From an uncultured Desulfobulbaceae bacterium (GTDB lineage: Bacteria; Desulfobacterota; Desulfobulbia; Desulfobulbales; Desulfocapsaceae): a DNA stretch of 35,087 bases. Positions within the stretch are counted from its first letter, which is position 1, and every line of letters starts with the position of its first letter. The stretch covers positions 1 to 35,087 of the forward strand of contig CAMZKN010000093.1 of the NCBI GenBank assembly GCA_947311315.1, read 5' to 3'. The notes beneath the pieces were generated by a model, which had not been told where the DNA came from, ran no database searches, and saw nothing but the letters and a program-made list of their open reading frames with translations. Shown in pieces: positions 16,064 through 25,532 of this stretch. The position numbers and the translations under genes were made by a program.

Positions 16064-17857
16064 TTACTGATCTGATTTAAGGACAGCAAGGAAGGCGGTT
16101 TGCGGGATATCCACATTACCAACAGTTTTCATGCGTTTCTTGCCGGCTTTTTGTTTTTCAAGAAGCTTTCTTTTCCTGGAAATGTCGCCACCATAACATT
16201 TGGCAGTAACATCTTTTCTGAGGGCTGAAATGGTTGTTCTTGCGATAATAGTCCCGCCTATTGCTGCCTGAATCGCAATTTTAAACATTTGTCGTGGAAT
16301 CTCTTTTTTTAGCATTTCACAGGAGTGGAGTCCCCGGGCCCTGGAATTGGCTCTGTGTACAAGTTGTGAGAGTGCGTCAACTGGTTCGCTGTTGACGAGA
16401 ATGTCAAGTTTTACAAGGTCACTTCTGCGGTAGTCAAGCATTTCATAGTCAAAAGAACCGTAGCCTTGGGTAACAGATTTCAATTTATCGTAAAAATCAT
16501 ATATAACTTCAGCCAGAGGAAGTTCGCACTGTAATTCTATTCTGCCGGGTGTTGGATAGTGAAAGCTGGTATTCTCGCCGCGTCGTTCCATGCACAAAGT
16601 CATTATTGGGCCCATGTATTTTTCCGGCATGAGAATGGTAGCTTTAATGTACGGCTCTTCAATTTTTTCAATATGAGTAGGATCGGGGAAATGTGCAGGG
16701 TTATCAACATTTAAAATTTTTGAGTCAGAGAGATGAAATCGGTACTGAACTGATGGAACGGTGAGGATAAGAGAAATATCAAATTCACGTTCAAGTCTTT
16801 CCTGGATGACCTCAAGATGGAGAAGGCCAAGAAAGCCACAGCGAAAACCAAAACCCAGAGCAACAGATGAATCTTTTTCAAAGCTAAGGGCTGCATCGTT
16901 AAGCTTGAGCTTTTCAAGGGCTGCGACCAGATCTTCATATTCATCTGTTGAGATTGGGTAAAGAGATGAAAAAACCACCTGTTGAATTTCTTTAAATCCG
17001 GGAAGTGGAGAATCTGCAGGACGGTTTTTTATGGTGATGGTATCACCCGGCCGTGTATCTTCTACGGTTTTAATGCCCGCAAGAATGTACCCCACCTGAC
17101 CGGCAGAAAGTGTGTTTTGTGGTTCCCGGCTGAGTTTGAAAAGTCCGACTTCTTCGACCTTATATTCTCTGTTGCTCGACATGAATTGAATAATGTCGCC
17201 TGATTTGACGGTACCATTAATGATACGAACCGATATGATGGTTCCGCGAAAAGGATCATAGTTCGCGTCAAATATCAGGGCCTGCAGGGGCGCTTGGGGG
17301 TCACCTTCAGGTGGTGGCAGTTCCCGCACTATCGCTTCAAAGATCTCTTCAACGCCCTCACCACTTTTGGCAGAACAGAATTTTACGAGGTCACTGTCAA
17401 GTCCTAAGTCTTCGTCAATCTGCAAGGCAACTCTTTCGGGTTCTGCGGACGGCAGGTCTATTTTGTTGACAACGGGAATTATTTCCAGGTCATTTTCCAT
17501 TGCCAGATAGAGATTCGCAAGGGTCTGTGCCTCGACCCCTTGGGCTGCATCAATAAGCAGCAATGCTCCTTCGCATGAGCTGAGCGCTCGGGATACTTCG
17601 TAGCTGAAGTCGACGTGACCAGGAGTGTCAACGAGGTTGAGAAAATATTCGTTGCCATCATGAGCTGTATAAGGCAGGCATATGGCCTGGCTTTTAATGG
17701 TGATGCCACGCTCCCGCTCGATATCCATGCTGTCTAAGATCTGATCTTGAAATTCTCTGTCGGAAACCATGCTGCAGAACTGAATCATTCGGTCGGCAAG
17801 AGTGGATTTTCCATGGTCAATATGAGCAATTATGCTGAAATTACGTATGTTTTTCAT
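16064..17857 (-). CDS. lepA: elongation factor 4 (ribosome back-translocase GTPase LepA)
   Basis: A 597-residue translational GTPase that acts on stalled or wrongly translocated ribosomes. G motifs are complete: IAHIDHGKST (G1), a G2 threonine in RERGITIKSQ, DTPGHVDF (G3) and NKIDLPSA (G4). The LepA-specific C-terminus is visible in KCYGGDISRKRKLLEKQKAGKKRMK. Length matches the family (about 600). The start at 17857 (MKNIRNFSIIAHIDHGKS) fits the family; an in-frame start at 17896 adds 13 poorly matching residues. No obvious strong promoter was seen upstream on the minus strand. Confidence 0.97.
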   Translation of the reverse strand: MKNIRNFSIIAHIDHGKSTLADRMIQFCSMVSDREFQDQILDSMDIERERGITIKSQAICLPYTAHDGNEYFLNLVDTPGHVDFSYEVSRALSSCEGALLLIDAAQGVEAQTLANLYLAMENDLEIIPVVNKIDLPSAEPERVALQIDEDLGLDSDLVKFCSAKSGEGVEEIFEAIVRELPPPEGDPQAPLQALIFDANYDPFRGTIISVRIINGTVKSGDIIQFMSSNREYKVEEVGLFKLSREPQNTLSAGQVGYILAGIKTVEDTRPGDTITIKNRPADSPLPGFKEIQQVVFSSLYPISTDEYEDLVAALEKLKLNDAALSFEKDSSVALGFGFRCGFLGLLHLEVIQERLEREFDISLILTVPSVQYRFHLSDSKILNVDNPAHFPDPTHIEKIEEPYIKATILMPEKYMGPIMTLCMERRGENTSFHYPTPGRIELQCELPLAEVIYDFYDKLKSVTQGYGSFDYEMLDYRRSDLVKLDILVNSEPVDALSQLVHRANSRARGLHSCEMLKKEIPRQMFKIAIQAAIGGTIIARTTISALRKDVTAKCYGGDISRKRKLLEKQKAGKKRMKTVGNVDIPQTAFLAVLKSDQ

Positions 17858-18179
17858 TATAGTAGTGTGAAGTAAGCTAACGCAGACAAGCTGCAAATAA
17901 GTACTTAGAACAGACTCCGGGAACGGTATCTATTCGTTTTTATGTATAATATCTTCAGTTTCTCGAAGTCGGAGTTTATGCCCTTGTCTCTCAGGGTGCT
18001 TACCTGTCTTGTATTACAATTTTTACGCAGTAAGGTCTAAAAGAGAAGAAAGTTTGTAAAACCCGGGATAGGGCATGACACAAGAAGCATGATATTTATC
18101 ATATATACATAATTATTAAAATAGAATTTTCCACATCATTGATCATGTGGTAAAATTGGAGCTGTATATAATTTAGATC

Positions 18180-18337
18180 GTGTCTGTCCAGAGATGTGAT
18201 ATTTTATTCTAAATCGAGTCGCACGATGAATTTAACCGCAGGTATATACAGGATATCGGAGTCTACGCTTACCTCCGAGGATTAAATTTTGAGAGCAACG
18301 AAGAGTTAGGATAAAATGGCCATTTCTGGACAGGCAC
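18180..18337. mobile_element. 158-bp MITE-like palindromic element with 6-bp target duplication
   Basis: GTGTCTGTCCAGAGATG (18180-18196) and the inverted CATTTCTGGACAGGCAC (18321-18337) match at 15 of 17 positions. Immediately outside both ends stands TAGATC (18174-18179 and 18338-18343), a direct repeat as expected of a target-site duplication. Further nested complementary pairs are 18201-18212 with 18306-18317 (11 of 12), 18229-18235 with 18282-18288 and 18257-18261 with 18273-18277, so a transcript would fold into one long hairpin. No frame codes for a transposase. It lies between lepA and rpoH, clear of both. Confidence 0.7.
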
Positions 18338-18372
18338 TAGATCGATTCCATTTCCTGAGTGCCAAAATATGA

Positions 18373-18400
18373 TTGCACTTTATTTATGGTAGAGTAATAT
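18373..18400 (+). promoter_or_regulatory. candidate sigma-70 promoter of rpoH
   Basis: TTGCAC at 18373-18378 and TAATAT at 18395-18400, separated by 16 bp, both near consensus. They lie downstream of the MITE-like element and about 48 bp before the rpoH ATG. The element therefore does not separate this promoter from the gene. Confidence 0.45.
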
Positions 18401-18447
18401 CATAATCTTTTCCTATTTTCTGGGCAATTATATCCGGAGAGATGTTC

Positions 18448-19470
18448 ATGAGTAAAGATATAATAATTGATAAAAAAAGAGAAACTGTGATATCTAAGGA
18501 TTCAAAGAGTGATCGGGAGGGAACTTCTACCGTGAGCAGCGCGTATGAAAATCCGCTGGTGTCTGTTGCCGATGAGGAGAATCTGCCGACCCTCAGTAAT
18601 CCTGCATTACATCGTTATCTGCAGGAAATCAGCCAGTATGAATTGTTGACAAGAGAAGAAACGGATGAGCTAGCGACTCGTTTCCGTGAGGATGGAGACC
18701 AGGATGCGGCATACAGGTTAGTGAGTTCGAACCTTCGTCTTGTTGTCAAAGTTGCAATGGATTTTCAAAAATACTGGATGCAGAATTTTATGGATCTTAT
18801 CCAGGAGGGTAATGTTGGACTGGTTCAGGCTACAAAGAAATTTGATCCGTACCGTGGGGTAAAGTTTTCATATTATGCCGCGTATTGGATCAGAGCCTAT
18901 GTCCTGAAGTTCATAATGGATAATTGGCGTCTGGTGAAGATTGGTACAACACAGGCCCAGAGGAAGTTATTTTTTAGCCTGAATAAAGAAAGAAAACTTC
19001 TTGAAGGTCAGGGTTTTAAAGCAGAGCCTAAGCTTCTTGCCGAGCGTCTGAATGTAAAAGAGCGGGAAGTCATAGAAATGAGCCAGAGAATGGACAACTG
19101 GGATGTTTCTTTGGAGAGCCCGGTTCGTTCCGATTCTGATGATGAACAAAAAAACTTTCTACCAAGCAACGGGCCAGGAATTGAATCAATGGTGGCTGGC
19201 AGGGAAGTTAAAGTGAAACTTACAGAACTGCTCGATATTCTGAAAGAAAAACTGAATGATAAAGAGCGGATGATTCTTGAGAAACGGTTGTTGACTGATG
19301 AACCACTGACGTTACAGAATATCGCTGATAAATTTGCAATATCGAGAGAAAGAGTACGGCAGATTGAGGTGAATTTATTGAAAAAAATGAAAAAATACCT
19401 CGAAGTGGAAATGCCGGATATTGTGGATTATTTTGATGGTGAAAAAATAGTCATTGATGCAAAATATTGA
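18448..19470 (+). CDS. rpoH: RNA polymerase sigma-32 type factor (heat-shock sigma)
   Basis: A 340-residue sigma-70 family factor. Region 2 is visible in LRLVVKVAMDFQKYWMQNFMDLIQEGNVGLVQATKKFDP and KFSYYAAYWIRAYVLKFI. The RpoH box is in TQAQRKLFFSLNKERKLLEG. Region 4 carries the helix-turn-helix (LQNIADKFAISRERVRQIEVNLLKKM). The acidic, serine-rich N-terminal tail of about 60 residues is longer than in E. coli RpoH (284 residues). The likely start is ATG 18448, 7 bp after GGAGA; ATG 18442 is too close to it. In known systems it drives chaperone and protease genes at heat stress. Confidence 0.85.
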   Translation: MSKDIIIDKKRETVISKDSKSDREGTSTVSSAYENPLVSVADEENLPTLSNPALHRYLQEISQYELLTREETDELATRFREDGDQDAAYRLVSSNLRLVVKVAMDFQKYWMQNFMDLIQEGNVGLVQATKKFDPYRGVKFSYYAAYWIRAYVLKFIMDNWRLVKIGTTQAQRKLFFSLNKERKLLEGQGFKAEPKLLAERLNVKEREVIEMSQRMDNWDVSLESPVRSDSDDEQKNFLPSNGPGIESMVAGREVKVKLTELLDILKEKLNDKERMILEKRLLTDEPLTLQNIADKFAISRERVRQIEVNLLKKMKKYLEVEMPDIVDYFDGEKIVIDAKY

Positions 19471-19554
19471 TACTGTAGGCATCGTTTTAACACCTGTCTT
19501 CAGTATATTTCTTTTATATTATCTTTATATACTATCCAATAATAATTTAATACT

Positions 19555-20736
19555 ATGAAAGTACCTTTACTTGACCTCCAGGCTCAACTGGAATATTTGG
19601 AAGATGATCTGGTTGCTGCTGTTACACGGGTAGTTCAATCCACAAGGTATATTCAGGGGCCTGAAGTCGAGGCTCTTGAAGAAGAGGTCGCGGCTTATTG
19701 TGGTGCTTCGTACGGGGTTGGTGTTAGCAGTGGCACAGACGCTTTGTTGATATCACTTATGAGCCTTGGAATTGGTCAGGGAGATAAGGTTCTGACAACA
19801 CCATATTCATTTTTTGCCACGATGGGTGTGATCCTCAGGCTTGGCGCTGTCCCTGTTTTTGCTGATATTGACCCGATAAGTTACAATATGGATCCTGCCA
19901 GAATGGAAGAAATTCTCAAGGCGGATACCGAAAGGGAAATCAAGGCTATAATCCCCGTTCATCTTTACGGGCAATGTGCCGATATGTCATCAATAATGCA
20001 ACTTGCCGATAGCTTTGGTATTCCCGTTATTGAAGATGCGGCCCAAGCTATTGGTGCTGATTGTCCTATGATTTTAGACACCAACAGAAAAATAGGAAGG
20101 GCCGGTTCTATGGGCCTTGCCGGTTGTTTTTCTTTTTTCCCCAGTAAAAATCTTGGGGGAATTGGTGATGCAGGGATGGTTGTTACGCAGAACAAGGATT
20201 TTGCTGAAAAATTGGTTCTTATGCGTAATCATGGTGCCCAACCAAAATATTATCATAAAATAGTCGGTGGCAATTTCCGACTTGATCCCATTCAGGCAGC
20301 AGCCTTACGTGTCAAATTGCCTTATCTTGACCGTTGGCATACGAACCGCAATGAAAATGCCACAGTATATTCACGTTTGTTGACAGAAAGCACTCTGGTC
20401 GGAGATGGGAGAGTGGTGTGTCCGCAGATTGTTTATAGTGGCGAATTTTCTGCTTCAGGTAAACAGCTCAATTATCATATATTTAATCAATATGTATTAC
20501 GTGTTGAAAAAAGAGATGAATTGCGAGAATGGTTGCAGAAGAATGATATCGGTTGCGAAATTTACTATCCTGTCCCTCTACATAAGCAGGAATGTTTAGC
20601 GAAACTTTCAATTGATACGCATTGTCCTGTTGCCGAAAAAGCAGCAGGTGAAACCATCGCTTTACCCATTTATCCCGAATTGACTGTTGAGATGCAAAAC
20701 TACGTTGTTGAGAAAATAGTGCAGTTTTATGACTAG
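19555..20736 (+). CDS. DegT/DnrJ/EryC1/StrS-family PLP aminotransferase
   Basis: A 393-residue sugar aminotransferase-type enzyme: typical start VPLLDLQAQ, substrate/PLP block SSGTDALLISLMSLGIGQGDKV, VHLYGQ, EDAAQAIGA, and the PLP lysine Lys198 in FSFFPSKNLGGIGDAG. Such enzymes aminate nucleotide-bound keto-sugars for envelope polysaccharide or secondary metabolites; the exact sugar is unknown. It lies 84 bp after rpoH and 231 bp before the TPR/barrel gene in the same direction. The latter's possible role in polysaccharide export makes an envelope-sugar function plausible but unproven. Confidence 0.85.
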   Translation: MKVPLLDLQAQLEYLEDDLVAAVTRVVQSTRYIQGPEVEALEEEVAAYCGASYGVGVSSGTDALLISLMSLGIGQGDKVLTTPYSFFATMGVILRLGAVPVFADIDPISYNMDPARMEEILKADTEREIKAIIPVHLYGQCADMSSIMQLADSFGIPVIEDAAQAIGADCPMILDTNRKIGRAGSMGLAGCFSFFPSKNLGGIGDAGMVVTQNKDFAEKLVLMRNHGAQPKYYHKIVGGNFRLDPIQAAALRVKLPYLDRWHTNRNENATVYSRLLTESTLVGDGRVVCPQIVYSGEFSASGKQLNYHIFNQYVLRVEKRDELREWLQKNDIGCEIYYPVPLHKQECLAKLSIDTHCPVAEKAAGETIALPIYPELTVEMQNYVVEKIVQFYD

Positions 20737-20865
20737 TAGGTTAACTTGATACGGGGTGTTTGTTTTTCGGGTACCCTGTAACCAGTTGTACTCTTCAATC
20801 GTTTCAATCTTCATACGAACTCTTTCTCATTGATAATGATTTGTCCATGGCTGACAGATATCTTC

Positions 20866-20916
20866 TTTAGTACCTTACTCCATAAAAGCTGTAATAAAAA
20901 ACAAGAAATTGAAAGG
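20866..20916 (+). repeat. 51-bp dispersed repeat, copy 2
   Basis: Matches 13079-13129 at 49 of 51 positions in the same orientation. The inverted right end seen for copy 1 is absent, so this is a solo or decayed end. It lies 51 bp upstream of the start of the TPR/beta-barrel gene and may contribute to its leader. Confidence 0.8.
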
Positions 20917-20967
20917 CACTTCTCGGGATTGAGAGTAGGATTCTACCGGCAAGGCATTTATGCCCCT

Positions 20968-23900
20968 ATGGAGTCTGTCGCTTACCTGGGTGGTGTTGGT
21001 CTACCTATCTTCCTTGTACTTGTTTCTCTTTTTTGTGCATATCCCTGTCTGGCTGGCGATAAAATTGCGCCGGAAAGAAATATTTCTGTTGTTCTCGCAG
21101 ACCCTGAAGTTCCTGAATGGAAAAATTTATGGGATAAAGCCAGGAATTATGTCAAACTCAATGATTATACCAATGCTTCAAAAGCATATGGTTTATTATT
21201 TCAGAATAAGCCCAACATTGAGGAGGCAAGTTGGGAGTATTGTAAGATCCTCCTGGAGTTGAAGGATTCTTCAGCAATCAAAATTATCGCAGGATTGCTT
21301 GAACAATCCCCTAATCGGAACGAATACCTTGTTACTGGTGGCTTGCTGGCTTATCGTGATAATAATTTCGATACAGCAGCTTCGTTATACGGAAAAGCTT
21401 TCGAAAATAACCCATACGGCAGTCAATCCGATATTGCACTTGAGGGCTTTGTTAACAGCCTCAGAAAAGGTGGGAAGAGAGATGTGGCATTCCCACTTCT
21501 TGAGCAGCTGTTCCTGAGAAAACCAACCGATATGCATCTTCTTCAGATGATCGCGTTGGATGCCCAGTATTTAAAAAAATATCATAAGGCTGCGAGTCTG
21601 TATGATCGGTTATTGCACAATTTGAAAACTGATGATCGTATTATTTTTCAGGCAGCAAAGGTGTATGAATCTGCAGGAATGGTCGAGAAGAGTGTAGTTT
21701 TGTGGAAGGAATATCTGCTTCGTCATCCTGACTATGTACCGTTTCATCATAAACTTGCAAAATATTATGGAGAAAAAAATGAATTCTCCTCGTCTATTGT
21801 CCACCTGTCTTATCTGGCATTAAATCTTGCCGATAATAAAAACTATCTTTTGAAAACTGCTGATATGTACCTTCATGAACTCGGAAGACCAGATAAGGCT
21901 TTATCGTTTTATGAAAAATATATTGAAGAAGATCCAGATAATCAGTTTGTTAAGCAGAGTATAGCCAATATCCAATCCATTTTAGCCAATGATTTTCTTT
22001 CCATTGTGGAAAATGATGGCGCCTGGCTTCTCTGGAGGGATCTCGCCCGTGTTACTCCAAACAGACGCGCAATTTACCTCGAAATGGCTGCATTGCTTGA
22101 GCAAAAAGGAATGCATAAGGAACTTATCGATATTCTAAATATTATTTACCATCATACTCCTAAAGATGAAGCAATGGCTTTGAGGATTGCCAGGCAATAT
22201 GCAGTGGTGAAAAATTATAAACAGGCTCTTCTGTATCTTGGAAAAATTCAACATGATAAATCCAAAGATTTCTTTGTATTTAAAGGAGATCTTGAGTCTA
22301 AAGTTGGTTTGGAGAAAGAGGCTCTGAACTCGTATGAATATGCTTTATCTCTTGACCCGCAGGATATTGAATTAAGGTCTAATTGTATAGAAATTGCGGG
22401 CTCAATCGGTATTGTATCAAAGCTGAAGTCATTTTTTGAAAATGGTTTCAGTAATGAAAACGTTGTAGAGAGTAAGAAACTTGTACTTCTTTACCTGAAT
22501 CAGTTGAAAAATAATTTTATGTTTCAGAGACACCAAGTTGCAACTGACCGATTTGTTGGTGTTTTTTCTGACGACCCGGGTATGGTTGCCAAGTTGTTGT
22601 TATCTCTTGCTGATGCAAAGCAAAGAGAAGGGAAATTGAGAAAAGCCGAACAGATCCTCAGAAAACTTCTCAATAACAGCCTGGCAAGTAGAGAGGCACT
22701 GTTTAAACTGGCAGGTAATGCACTGAACGCTAGAAATATTGATAATGCCTCTACATGGTATCGCGCACTTGAGAAGAGTATTCTCTCTGATGCAGGTCTT
22801 TTTCCCTCTAGTGTTGAAGGCGGAAGGCTTTTGGTCTTAAAAGTACGTTTACTTAAATTGCAGGGTGAATACAATCTGGCAATTGAAATGATAGAAGAAT
22901 ATTTACGCGGCTTGCATGCAAAGCTAAAAACAGAGGTCATGCAACCAGTGGTCAGAACACTTTCTAATGAACTTTGCTGGCTTTCTCTATATAAGGGCGA
23001 GTACTCAACTGCACAGGATCTCGTTGTGAGATATTCAGGTACGTTACCGTTTGATCGAGAACTTCTTGTGTTGCAAAGCATTCTCGATGAAAAATTGAAG
23101 ACTACTCAATCCGAAAGTACTTATTCTAAGCAGTTGTTCGTAGGAGAGCAACCTGTGGTGAGTCGTCTCCTTCTTATTGCTGATTCAGAGATGCGCTATC
23201 AGGAATATGAATCTGCTGCGAAACATCTGAAAACTGTTATTAAAAATGTACCGGATTCACTTGCGGGTAAAATTCTTCTGGCAAGGGTTTTCTTTGCCCA
23301 GGGGAAATTTAAAGAGGCATCCTCCATTTTATCTTTTCTTTCAGGAGTATTTCCAAACGAAAGTTACCTTTACGCTCTTCAGGTTGAAATAGAGATACGA
23401 CAGGGAAGATACGACAATGGCTTGTTGATTCTTACTGGTACTTCCCAGAGTATTGATTCTATTGAAAATGTTTTTGAAAAACTTACAGTCGGTAATGATA
23501 TTAATGGGAAATTACTTCTGGCGAGAATATTGTGGGGAAATAATCAGCATGAAAAATGTCTAGAGATTTACAGACAACTTTTATCTCCTGATGTTCTTGA
23601 TCAGCTTAGCCTGGATTTTTCTAAAAAACGTTTAAATTATCTCTCTTTGACCCAAAAAGAAACATTCTGGAGTTCGTTGCTTCTGCTTGTCCAATCAGAG
23701 CCTGATGTTTTGGCGGCATTGATGGGCCCGGATTTTCTATTGGATAACAGGGGGAATGAGACTGGGAAAATAGTTGCCAGTCATTTCGAGTTATATAGCT
23801 GGCAAAAGATAATTTCTGCTGAATATCTTGCAAGAAAAGCCATTTTTGAACGAAATTATATTTACGCTGAACAGAGCTACAAAAGACTTCTGGATGAAGA

Positions 23901-24972
23901 GAGCAGCACGGAGGGGATGATTGACCTTGCTCAAATTTATGGCAGATTCGGAAAATATCGAAAAGAAGCTCAATTGTACAAAGAGTTAACCGCTACGGGA
24001 ACTGTATCACCGGAACTCACCGATTCAATCGAAAGAAATTCACTGTTGATTAGTCCAAGGAATAGTATAGATACAATTTTCGATCAACAATTTGGTAGGG
24101 ATGGCCTTATTGATATGTCCATATTTAATGCGGGGACTTCTTTTTGGTTCACCCCGGAACTCAATAAAGACTTTACTCTGACATATTTCAATAATCACTA
24201 TAACTCAAGAGACACCAAGGAAAAGGCGGGTAGTAATTTACTAAATGGTTCTGTGACATATGAGTTTGGTCGTGATTATGAGATGATACTGGGATTGGGA
24301 GTTGATACAGTAAATGGTGATAAAAACTCCACAATTCTCTACAGTGCGGAGTTGAAAGGACAGCTTGATGAGTATGTTGGAGCTTTTCTTAAAGGTGAGA
24401 AAACCCTGATATATGATACGGTTCAGGCCGTTAAAGATCGGATTTTTACGCAGGATGTCAGTGTAGGGCTTAATTATGAAACACCATTTGGCCTGACATT
24501 TGGCGGAGATTTTCGACACCGGGAGTACAATGATGGCAATTCACAGAACAAATTTCATGGATTCTCTTCTTTAAACTATTTTTATGATTTCATTTACCTG
24601 TCCTTGCAGTATGATTACACGTACCTGAGGAGTGAGGAACAAAATTCCACAGAGAAGTATAGTGCTGACACAGAATCACTAGCGGATAAGTTGAATTACT
24701 GGAGTCCGCTTTCTTTTAATGAACAGAGTTTGATGTTTCATTTTCAGCATAATTTCCCTGGTTTTCTGTCGGCTGGAAAGAGGGGAACAAGTTATTACTC
24801 CATCGACAACAAGGTGGGGTATGAAGATAGTGAGACGTTCTATTATCAGGGGAAATTAAATATTTTTCTTGAAATGAGTCCCCATTTTCTATTAAAGAGT
24901 AACTTTACGTTTTCCCAAAGCGATATTTTTGAGGAAAGAAGTCTTGCACTTTCTTTTCTTTATCGCTGGTAA
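20968..24972 (+). CDS. large TPR-repeat outer-membrane beta-barrel protein (PgaA/PelB/BcsC-like layout)
   Basis: A 1334-residue exported protein. A signal peptide covers about residues 1-37 (hydrophobic core LPIFLVLVSLFCAYPCLAG). Roughly residues 45-1000 are helical tetratricopeptide-type repeats (for example AAKVYESAGMVEKSVVLWKEYL, GRPDKALSFYEKYIEEDPDN). The last 300 residues turn into alternating aromatic/polar strands and end ...LSFLYRW, typical of an outer-membrane barrel. This layout is known from exopolysaccharide exporters (PgaA, BcsC, PelB), where the repeats bind periplasmic partners and the barrel passes the polymer. No synthase gene is adjacent, so the cargo is unknown. I chose ATG 20968; an open frame to 20830 runs through the repeat and lacks a signal. 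Confidence 0.75.
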   Translation: MESVAYLGGVGLPIFLVLVSLFCAYPCLAGDKIAPERNISVVLADPEVPEWKNLWDKARNYVKLNDYTNASKAYGLLFQNKPNIEEASWEYCKILLELKDSSAIKIIAGLLEQSPNRNEYLVTGGLLAYRDNNFDTAASLYGKAFENNPYGSQSDIALEGFVNSLRKGGKRDVAFPLLEQLFLRKPTDMHLLQMIALDAQYLKKYHKAASLYDRLLHNLKTDDRIIFQAAKVYESAGMVEKSVVLWKEYLLRHPDYVPFHHKLAKYYGEKNEFSSSIVHLSYLALNLADNKNYLLKTADMYLHELGRPDKALSFYEKYIEEDPDNQFVKQSIANIQSILANDFLSIVENDGAWLLWRDLARVTPNRRAIYLEMAALLEQKGMHKELIDILNIIYHHTPKDEAMALRIARQYAVVKNYKQALLYLGKIQHDKSKDFFVFKGDLESKVGLEKEALNSYEYALSLDPQDIELRSNCIEIAGSIGIVSKLKSFFENGFSNENVVESKKLVLLYLNQLKNNFMFQRHQVATDRFVGVFSDDPGMVAKLLLSLADAKQREGKLRKAEQILRKLLNNSLASREALFKLAGNALNARNIDNASTWYRALEKSILSDAGLFPSSVEGGRLLVLKVRLLKLQGEYNLAIEMIEEYLRGLHAKLKTEVMQPVVRTLSNELCWLSLYKGEYSTAQDLVVRYSGTLPFDRELLVLQSILDEKLKTTQSESTYSKQLFVGEQPVVSRLLLIADSEMRYQEYESAAKHLKTVIKNVPDSLAGKILLARVFFAQGKFKEASSILSFLSGVFPNESYLYALQVEIEIRQGRYDNGLLILTGTSQSIDSIENVFEKLTVGNDINGKLLLARILWGNNQHEKCLEIYRQLLSPDVLDQLSLDFSKKRLNYLSLTQKETFWSSLLLLVQSEPDVLAALMGPDFLLDNRGNETGKIVASHFELYSWQKIISAEYLARKAIFERNYIYAEQSYKRLLDEESSTEGMIDLAQIYGRFGKYRKEAQLYKELTATGTVSPELTDSIERNSLLISPRNSIDTIFDQQFGRDGLIDMSIFNAGTSFWFTPELNKDFTLTYFNNHYNSRDTKEKAGSNLLNGSVTYEFGRDYEMILGLGVDTVNGDKNSTILYSAELKGQLDEYVGAFLKGEKTLIYDTVQAVKDRIFTQDVSVGLNYETPFGLTFGGDFRHREYNDGNSQNKFHGFSSLNYFYDFIYLSLQYDYTYLRSEEQNSTEKYSADTESLADKLNYWSPLSFNEQSLMFHFQHNFPGFLSAGKRGTSYYSIDNKVGYEDSETFYYQGKLNIFLEMSPHFLLKSNFTFSQSDIFEERSLALSFLYRW

Positions 24973-25046
24973 TATATATTTGTTTTGTCTCCTGTCTACG
25001 GATCGTACGTTTTAGATCTTAGCAGGATTTTTTTATGGAGGATTAC

Positions 25047-25532
25047 ATGATTCAGAGAATACCCATGTCTAAGAGTGGTAATATAAAATTAAGAGATGAA
25101 CTCTTACAACTTGAGAGACATGACCGTGGAGAAGTAGTTAAAGCAATAGAAGTGGCACGTGAGCACGGAGACTTAAAAGAAAATGCAGAATATCATGCAG
25201 CAAAGGACAGGCAGGGTCATATTGAAGGTCGAATCATCGAATTAAAAGACAAACTCGCCAGAGCTGAAATTATAGATTGCCTGCAGGTAAAAACTGATGT
25301 TGTTGTCTTTGGCACTGTTGTGAAGCTACTCGATCTTGATACCGAAGAAGAAGTTACATACCAGTTGCTTGGCCCTGAAGAAGCAGATGTGAAAAAAGGT
25401 TCTATTTCTGTATTGGCACCACTGGGAAGAAGTATGCTTGCAAAAGAAGTTGGTGATGAAGTCGTTGTTGTAACGCCGGGAGGAACCAGAGAGTTCGAAG
25501 TTGTTTCTATAGCGCCATCAACTTTTGCCTGA
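25047..25532 (+). CDS. greA: transcription elongation factor GreA
   Basis: A 161-residue GreA-type factor that stimulates cleavage of backtracked RNA by RNA polymerase. The N-terminal coiled coil has the signature REHGDLKENAEYHAAKDRQ, whose acidic residues at the hairpin tip (the D and E of GDLKENAE) support catalysis. The C-terminal domain is visible from VVFGTVVKLLDLDTEEEVTYQLLGPEEAD to GDEVVVVTPGG. I chose ATG 25047, 5 bp after GGAGG; the in-frame ATG at 25035 overlaps that ribosome site, and ATG 25065 is a later alternative. The end overlaps the end of the convergent fadR-like gene by 15 bp. Confidence 0.93.
   Translation: MIQRIPMSKSGNIKLRDELLQLERHDRGEVVKAIEVAREHGDLKENAEYHAAKDRQGHIEGRIIELKDKLARAEIIDCLQVKTDVVVFGTVVKLLDLDTEEEVTYQLLGPEEADVKKGSISVLAPLGRSMLAKEVGDEVVVVTPGGTREFEVVSIAPSTFA

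Larger units (their letters stand above)
17858..18447. other. 590-bp intergenic region between lepA and rpoH
   Basis: No convincing gene was found in this divergent spacer. It holds a MITE-like element (18180-18337), a likely rpoH promoter (18373-18400), and in the lepA-proximal half several short dyads (CCACAT...ATGTGG near 18131-18150, ATGATATTTATCAT near 18089) that look like AT-rich noise or weak regulatory sites. No RNA gene is evident. Confidence 0.6.

Noticed and set aside
18085..18150. Short AT-rich dyads as an sRNA gene between lepA and rpoH
   Set aside because: The stems are only about 6 bp, with no promoter or T-run terminator to support an RNA gene.
20830..20967. Longer reading frame extending the TPR protein upstream to 20830
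   Set aside because: The extra 46 residues run through the 51-bp dispersed repeat and place a signal peptide in the middle. The ATG at 20968 starts directly before the signal peptide.
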